Position numbers and translations under genes: made by a program
Part shown: positions 53,677 through 57,989 of the stretch, in pieces
Position numbering within the stretch: position 1 is the stretch's first letter
Layout: each line of letters starts with the position of its first letter
Origin: Richelia sp. SL_2_1
Lineage (GTDB): Bacteria; Cyanobacteriota; Cyanobacteriia; Cyanobacteriales; Nostocaceae
Direction of reading: 5' to 3'
Assembly (NCBI GenBank): GCA_012033205.1
Contig: JAAUSO010000023.1
Coordinates: forward strand, 1-57,989
DNA length: 57,989 bases
Notes under the pieces: generated by a model
What the model saw: the letters and a program-made list of their open reading frames with translations, nothing else
Told to the model about the DNA's origin: nothing
Databases searched by the model: none

Positions 53677-55017
53677 ATGTCTAATAAGATAATGATAATG
53701 CCACCATATAGTGTGGAATTAGAAATGGAAGTATTAGGAAGCATAATGTTTGCTTCTGATACTTTAAATAGTATTAACAACATTTTGGATATAAATGCTT
53801 TTTATCTTGAAAGTCATCAAATAATTTATCGATGCTGTTTAATATTGGCTAATAATAACAAACCAACAGACCCATTATCGGTAATCAACTGGTTATCTGA
53901 TAACAACCTATTAAAAAAAGTAGGAGGTAAAAATAAAATTATTCAGATAGCAGATTATGGTATGTTATGCATTAATGCCATTGCATATACCCAAGAATTA
54001 ATGGATAAATACTTGTCTCGTAAAATGATAAGTATTGGCGGTAAAATTGCTTCAATGGGTTATGATATGACCCAAGATATTCAAGCTCGTTTAGATTTAG
54101 CAGAGCAAGAAATATTTGCAATCAGAAATCAAAGTAATGTGACCACAAAAAATAAAATTCAATCAAGTGCAAATATTTGTGCTGATATTCTTCAAGAATT
54201 AGAAAAATTAAAAATTGGACAACAAAATTCCTGCATTAGTACGGGTTTTGATTCTTTAGATAAGTTGTTAGGAGGAGGATTATATGCAGGAGAATTAATT
54301 ATTATTGCAGGCAGACCATCAATGGGTAAAACTATTATAGGTACAAACATTGCATTTAATATTTCTTCTAGTAGTAAAAAGCCTTCTATCATCTTCTCTT
54401 TAGAAATGAGTGCTAAACAAATTAATATGCGCTATTTATCTGGGTTTTGTGGTATTACTGTTGAGCATTTACGAGCAGGAAATTTAAACAGAAGTGAGTG
54501 GGATGATTTTTTAGTTGCAGTTAATAAACTTTCTGAAATTCCAATTTTTATAGATGATTTTTATGAGCCGACTTCTTTGCAAATTCGTTCAAAAGTTCGT
54601 CAAATAATGACTAAACATGGAAAGTTGGGAGTAATTATATTGGATTATCTTCAATTAATGGTAAACAGTGCAGAGAATAATGTAACTCTAAAACTTGGTG
54701 AAATTTCTAGACAGATGAAATTATTAGCTCGCGAATGTGATGTTCCTATTATTTGTTTATCTCAATTATCTAGAAATGTAGAAGAACGTAATAACAAGCG
54801 TCCAATATTAAGTGACCTGCGGCAATCTGGACAAATAGAAGAGAACGCAGATGTAGTATTAATGATTTATAGAGATGAATATTATAATCCTAAAACATCT
54901 GAGAGAAATATCGCTGAGATTATCTGTACCAAAAATCGTAATGGTGCTACAGGTATGATACAGTTACTTACCGACCTCCCACATTGTAGATTTAAAAATT
55001 TAGAATTTGAAATTTGA
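53677..55017 (+). CDS. DnaB-type replicative helicase carried by the transposon
   Basis: Hexameric-helicase homologue of 446 residues, near the normal DnaB length. The N-terminal domain (PPYSVELEMEVLGSIM, about 8-110) is the DnaB helical domain. The RecA core follows, with Walker A GRPSMGKT (about 209-216), FSLEMSA, Walker B VIILDYLQLM (about 322), the LSRNVEERNNKRP segment and DLRQSGQIEENADVVLMIYR. Nothing essential is visibly lost and there is no intein. AGGAG lies at good spacing before its ATG. It is the last gene of the tnpABC operon and lies inside the inverted ends, so it moves with the element. Its role in transposition is inference. Confidence 0.93.
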   Translation: MSNKIMIMPPYSVELEMEVLGSIMFASDTLNSINNILDINAFYLESHQIIYRCCLILANNNKPTDPLSVINWLSDNNLLKKVGGKNKIIQIADYGMLCINAIAYTQELMDKYLSRKMISIGGKIASMGYDMTQDIQARLDLAEQEIFAIRNQSNVTTKNKIQSSANICADILQELEKLKIGQQNSCISTGFDSLDKLLGGGLYAGELIIIAGRPSMGKTIIGTNIAFNISSSSKKPSIIFSLEMSAKQINMRYLSGFCGITVEHLRAGNLNRSEWDDFLVAVNKLSEIPIFIDDFYEPTSLQIRSKVRQIMTKHGKLGVIILDYLQLMVNSAENNVTLKLGEISRQMKLLARECDVPIICLSQLSRNVEERNNKRPILSDLRQSGQIEENADVVLMIYRDEYYNPKTSERNIAEIICTKNRNGATGMIQLLTDLPHCRFKNLEFEI

Positions 55018-55077
55018 GAAATCGTTGTATAATGTTTAAACAACGTCAAATACTTACCTGGCAATCGTTGTAGACGT

Positions 55078-55091
55078 TGTGGTATGCATAA
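55078..55091 (-). repeat. Right terminal inverted repeat
   Basis: Read on the minus strand: TTATGCATACCACA. Just inside are two CGTTGT units, and others occur at about 55023 and 55031-55036 (reverse), mirrored by CGTTGT near the left end at about 49825. Confidence 0.85.
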
Positions 55092-55097
55092 GAGAAC
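55092..55097. repeat. Right 6-bp flank duplication GAGAAC
   Basis: Second copy of the hexamer at 49754-49759, directly abutting the right inverted repeat. Confidence 0.85.
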
Positions 55098-55379
55098 CCC
55101 ATTTCCTGGGTCAACATGACCTGAATAAAGCTTTGTTTTACTACCATCAATTTCACAGTTTCCTTCGGCTGTACAAATTGCTAATACACCTATAGAATAA
55201 TTATTAGCAAATAAATCGTTTAACTTTCCAGAATATGAAGTGTTAATTTCTGAGATATTTTCTACGCCATCAGAAACAAACTTAATTGCTGATTTACTTA
55301 GTGCAAAGCTTGTAATTAATAATAGTAATAGGATATTGAATAAATCCCATTTGCATCCTAATTGAAGTGAATGTTTCAT
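55092..55379 (-). pseudogene. 5' part of the unknown secreted or anchored protein gene split by the element
   Basis: The 96 codons here are the start of the gene whose end is at 49244. They carry an N-terminal hydrophobic segment (FNILLLLLITSFALSKSA), so the protein is probably exported or membrane-anchored. Next come GVLAICTAEGNCEIDGSKTK and LYSGHVDPGN, a conserved-looking motif directly before the break. Beyond 55092 the open frame reads into transposon DNA and adds meaningless residues. It lies 40 nt after the HNH gene on the same strand. Confidence 0.75.
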
Positions 55380-55418
55380 TGTAATTACGAATGCTTTTAT
55401 ATACTTGCAAATAACTAT

Positions 55419-55825
55419 TCATGCAAATAAACATAATAGTAGTAGCAAAGTACTAATAAACAGGAATAGCTGTTTTATAATCAATGGAAAACTGCACCAT
55501 AAATGCAAAGTTTTTTGAATAACGTTTGGTTGCCAGGGAGCTTTAGCTTTCATATGCCCACCATGAACAAGCCAGTGAGCTAATGGACAAAGCGGAAGTA
55601 TATCTTTCCCTAATTCCTCATGTCCTAAATGCCGATAGCCAACCCCTGTATGATGTATGTTGTATTTACCGTATTTATTACGGGCATATTTTCCTATTCT
55701 GATCCAAGGAAACATCGAACATCTATTGCCAGATTGTTTTAGCCAGTGGTAATGCTTACTTCTCCAAGCATCGGATTTAATGTACGAATAATAATCGCTT
55801 GAAGAAAGATATTTTTTGTTTTCAT
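55419..55825 (-). CDS. HNH-like protein with C-terminal membrane segment, frameshifted near its start
   Basis: The open frame carries an HNH-nuclease-like core: NIHHTGVGYRHLGHEELGKD followed by LPLCPLAHWLVHGGH. A C-terminal hydrophobic stretch follows (FLFISTLLLLLCLFA). The same frame extends upstream with DAWRSKHYHWLKQSGNRCSM but has no start codon. An ATG at 55825, with AGGAG 11 nt upstream, is in another frame; adding one base to the A6 run (T6 at 55812-55817 on the plus strand) joins them. So a one-base loss, real or artefactual, splits the start from the body. Restored length is about 135 residues. Nuclease function is a family-based guess; HNH with a membrane tail is unusual. Confidence 0.65.
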
Positions 55826-55842
55826 GGATAGTTTTTCTCCTA

Positions 55843-56712
55843 TTAAATGTTAAAAATTAAGTTTTTAGCTGAAATAAATGTAGTTGAAAATATGAAATTG
55901 TTATCCGCTTGATAATCGATATCTTTTTGCAAATAATTCATAAACTCTTGATGTCCTTTCGATGTACGTCCTACCGGACATCCAGCGCTTGCATTGTCAA
56001 CAAACTTTTGGTCGCTTGCGCTATGTTGATTTGCTCCGATTATGGAATATTCCTTTTTATCTTCCTTATCAACTTTGCTATTACGATTGAAATCCCGGAT
56101 TATATTTACTGGTGCAACTTGGACTAATGCAATCTCGCGGCCTTTATGTTTTCCAATGCGCCAAGCTTTATACTGTCCGGGAACTTGTATCTGTGCTGCA
56201 CCATCACTATTCATGGGCTGCTTAGTATAATGATTCCCCGGTTCGATAGATGCGGACCAAGCTCCAACTAATCTGGGAGTCGGATTTACTTCAACTAAAA
56301 ATCGTGAATCATTGAATTGATTCGGTTTATTGTCATTACTAATACCTGACGGAAACATCCCTTGGACATAAAACACGTTATAGCGACGCTCCGCAGTTCG
56401 TACTTCCCAGTTTTGGCTGCGTGCGTAATCTACAAGTGCAGCAGCAATTTTGTCTGCTTCTTTTGGTTTATTGGAGGCAGTTAAAACACTTATCCCAGCA
56501 ATGCGATTGAGTTGGAGTTTACCTTCAACCCACTGGTTGACTTCAGGATGAAGAATTGCGATCGCCATAACTAAAGACAGTCCAAAACAACAGATACGCC
56601 CTCGTGTTATCGATAATTTAAGTTGACGAGATGCTTCTTGGGATGCCTTAATTTCTTGGTATTGAATTTCTACTGGAAGTTGTTTTAGTAATTCGGACGC
56701 TCGAAATGACAT
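55843..56712 (-). CDS. Membrane-anchored protein with SAGC-type motif, possibly cell-wall related
   Basis: Protein of about 289 residues. I prefer the internal start at 56712 (MSFRASELLK) over the ATG at 56751, which overlaps the upstream gene more; both are possible. A single membrane segment (ICCFGLSLVMAIAILHP) precedes an extracytoplasmic part. Visible motifs are VPGQYKAWRIGKHKGREIAL, IIGANQHSASDQ and ASAGCPVGRTSKGHQEFM. The H-x-x-S then SAGC spacing resembles L,D-transpeptidase-like and related peptidoglycan enzymes, but I cannot assign the family. It starts inside the end of the preceding gene, so it belongs to the same operon. Confidence 0.6.
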   Translation of the reverse strand: MSFRASELLKQLPVEIQYQEIKASQEASRQLKLSITRGRICCFGLSLVMAIAILHPEVNQWVEGKLQLNRIAGISVLTASNKPKEADKIAAALVDYARSQNWEVRTAERRYNVFYVQGMFPSGISNDNKPNQFNDSRFLVEVNPTPRLVGAWSASIEPGNHYTKQPMNSDGAAQIQVPGQYKAWRIGKHKGREIALVQVAPVNIIRDFNRNSKVDKEDKKEYSIIGANQHSASDQKFVDNASAGCPVGRTSKGHQEFMNYLQKDIDYQADNNFIFSTTFISAKNLIFNI

Positions 56713-56978
56713 AAAGCATTCTTGTTGTAAGCATCTAATAGTGTTCGGCAATTTGATGATTCATCTAATTTCTGAATATTCTTTGGGAGTAAGGATTCAG
56801 AACGAGTCAAATTTTCTTTTGCCGAACGGATATCGGTAGTAAGTATTGCAATGTAAGGTCGCACATTTGGGATTAAAGCAAACGAACCATACCCAGGACG
56901 AGCCATATCAAGGGCAAACACAATAAACACAGTACTGGTAATTAGAAAACTTGACGTAGGAATCCTCACCCAACTCAT
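56685..56978 (-). CDS. Small membrane-anchored protein, unrecognised
   Basis: Ninety-seven residues with one N-terminal hydrophobic segment (SFLITSTVFIVFALDM) followed by a polar part (SAKENLTRSESLLPKNIQKL) with two cysteines. No family is recognised. It starts 3 nt after the stop of the truncated gene upstream and overlaps the next gene, which supports it being real and part of the operon. Confidence 0.55.
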   Translation of the reverse strand: MSWVRIPTSSFLITSTVFIVFALDMARPGYGSFALIPNVRPYIAILTTDIRSAKENLTRSESLLPKNIQKLDESSNCRTLLDAYNKNALCHFERPNY

Positions 56979-56981
56979 GTT

Positions 56982-57200
56982 CTACTTCCTCCCTACAGAT
57001 TGATATCCACCATCACCAGTCCAAGTAGTCAACGGTAAAGTGGTAGTGGGTTGTTGCTGTTTCACATCGACAGGTGATTGCTGCCAATTATTAGATTCAA
57101 CAGTTTGTAATCGTACAGCCCTATCTAAACTATCTCCCGCACCTGTGGCAACTTGACCAAATCCATTCCAAACACCGTTAGCGACAGGCTTACCAGCATT
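56982..57200 (-). pseudogene. 3' end of a gene cut by the second Tn554-type element
   Basis: The open frame enters from the right at about 57200 and runs to a TAG at 56982, giving NAGKPVANGVWNGFGQVATG, AGDSLDRAVRLQTVES and a Gln/Thr-rich tail. It has no start: the upstream part is replaced by the second element. Its stop lies 3 nt before the next ATG. Family unknown. Confidence 0.6.
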
Positions 57201-57235
57201 TTATGTCTTATTAAATTCCAAATAATAACAACAAC

Positions 57236-57274
57236 AACAGCGTAGCTGATATTAAGTTTTATCACTACGCTGTT
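57236..57274 (+). terminator. Hairpin with T-run near the left end of the second element
   Basis: Arms AACAGCGTAG and CTACGCTGTT (10 bp) are separated by 19 nt and followed by TTT. Placed between the element end and tnpA, it could insulate the transposase from outside transcription, or be part of the end structure. Confidence 0.5.
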
Positions 57275-57338
57275 TTTACATTCATACTTTTATGTAGCAT
57301 AAAACTACAATGTAATCAAAAAGACTTAATGTGTAGTC

Positions 57339-57989
57339 ATGAAAGTGCAAAAAGGTGTCCTAAGAGAGCATCTAATTTGGATGGTATTGGATGATGATTA
57401 TTTACCTGTTAAGGCAATTCAAAAGTACTTGCATTACCTTGAGTGCGTAGGACGTTCTCCAAATACGATTCAAACTTACGCTTACAACCTCAAACTTTTC
57501 TGGGAATTTTTGAGAGATTCAAAGTTGGATTGGTTAGAAGTCAATTTGGAGGAATTATCAAATTTTATTCACTGGTTGAGAAATCCGAATAAAAACGTTT
57601 TATCTATTGAACCACAAGTATCCAGACGCTCGGAGAAGACTATTAATAATTGTCTTACTACTGTTTGTGGATTTTATGAATTTCAAGAACGTATAGGAGC
57701 GATTGACGGAGTTGATGCTTATCGTTACCAGCTACAACCAGGACGTAAATACAAATCTTTTTTACATCATATAAGCAAAGGGAAAGAGGTTAAAACACGA
57801 TTATTAAAAGTAAAAGAACCTTCATCATTTCCTGGCTGTTTAACACAGTCACAAGTTAATAATTTAATAGAAGCTTGTAACACCCAGCGTGATAAGTTTT
57901 TGATTCAATTGTTATATGAAACAGGTCTAAGAATTGGAGAGGCGCTAGGACTTAGACACTCAGATATGGTAACAGGTAAAAGCAATGAA
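57339..57989 (+). CDS. tnpA: Transposase A of the second Tn554-type element (3' end outside window)
   Basis: The first 217 codons of a tyrosine recombinase, clearly homologous to the product of the tnpA at 49869. Shared blocks are IWMVLDD, YLHYLE and RSPNTI, NFIHWLRNPN, and LLYETGLRIGEALGLRHSD with the first catalytic Arg. It starts at ATG 57339 and is open to the window edge. Sequence divergence from the first copy shows these are related but distinct elements, not a recent duplication. Confidence 0.9.
   Translation, partial: MKVQKGVLREHLIWMVLDDDYLPVKAIQKYLHYLECVGRSPNTIQTYAYNLKLFWEFLRDSKLDWLEVNLEELSNFIHWLRNPNKNVLSIEPQVSRRSEKTINNCLTTVCGFYEFQERIGAIDGVDAYRYQLQPGRKYKSFLHHISKGKEVKTRLLKVKEPSSFPGCLTQSQVNNLIEACNTQRDKFLIQLLYETGLRIGEALGLRHSDMVTGKSNE

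Larger units (their letters stand above)
49760..55091 (+). mobile_element. Complete Tn554-type tyrosine-recombinase transposon carrying a DnaB-like helicase
   Basis: The element is 5332 bp. Its ends are TTATACATACCACA (49760-49773) and, read inward from the right, TTATGCATACCACA (55078-55091), a 13/14 match. GAGAAC flanks both ends. Inside, four genes lie on the plus strand: tnpA (frameshifted), tnpB, tnpC and a DnaB-type helicase. Near both ends are repeated ACAAC or GTTGT units. Precise removal restores the interrupted minus-strand gene, which fixes the boundaries. Classical Tn554 has no obvious terminal inverted repeats and carries resistance genes; this one differs in both points. Confidence 0.9.
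57201..57989 (+). mobile_element. Second Tn554-type element, left end only
   Basis: The sequence TTATGTCTTATTAAATTCC starts where the truncated minus-strand gene ends, then an (AAC)n tract follows (57226-57238), as in the first element. A tnpA homologue in the same orientation begins 139 nt in. The ends share only the first TTAT with the complete element, so the boundary is approximate. The rest lies beyond the window. Confidence 0.7.

Noticed and set aside
55843-56712. Firm call as L,D-transpeptidase
   Set aside because: Only the H-x-x-S and SAGC spacing is suggestive; the rest of the catalytic domain is not recognisable by eye.

Overview
The window looks like chromosomal or plasmid DNA of a filamentous cyanobacterium. 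It is AT-rich and carries HIP1 octamers (GCGATCGC) in several places. Other cyanobacterial hallmarks are an AMIN-domain TonB receptor, a FAAL-primed NRPS/PKS line, and IS and group II intron remnants of types common in Nostocales. The species cannot be named from the sequence alone.

Region 1 (1-35184, all minus strand) is a hybrid lipopeptide-polyketide assembly line read right to left. The order is FAAL-ACP-C-A-PCP; KS-AT-KR-ACP; C-A(Gly)-PCP-C-A(beta-Ala)-PCP; KS-AT-degenerate KR-ACP; a luciferase-like monooxygenase; C-A(Ser)-PCP-C-A(beta-Ala)-PCP; and KS-AT-degenerate KR, which runs off the left edge. The standout feature is the last adenylation domain. A complete PLP-dependent aspartate 1-decarboxylase (PanP family, about 570 residues) is spliced in frame between its core motifs A5 and A6. 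The specificity residues I read by eye match or resemble the beta-alanine code in both second modules. The enzyme that makes beta-alanine from aspartate therefore appears to sit inside the domain that activates beta-alanine. I recall no description of this arrangement, but I could not search.

Region 2 (35185-39966) is a divergent intergenic region with two similar Fur-like dyads. It is followed on the plus strand by a TonB-dependent siderophore receptor and a ferric-siderophore-binding lipoprotein, which suggests that the product is a metallophore.

Region 3 (39967-49243) is scrambled accessory DNA. It holds an IS630 fragment, an RT-less group II intron relic, an IS4-type transposase, and a helicase-DUF1998 gene broken at both ends. 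It also holds a tRNA-like 3' fragment next to a tyrosine integrase, a DUF1778/GNAT toxin-antitoxin pair with a palindromic operator, a gene-poor stretch, and a solitary m5C methyltransferase.

Region 4 (49244-57989) is an unrecognised, probably plasmid- or ICE-derived minus-strand operon interrupted by two related Tn554-type elements. The first is complete (49760-55091). It has 14-bp inverted ends, a 6-bp GAGAAC duplication, tnpA/tnpB/tnpC and its own DnaB-like helicase. Removing it and one GAGAAC restores an intact 265-codon reading frame. The second begins at about 57201 and leaves the window inside tnpA.

At least seven single- or double-base frameshifts interrupt otherwise intact genes. 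Most are in short homopolymers and two sit beside HIP1 sites. They could be assembly errors or real decay, and this must be settled before judging whether the cluster works.
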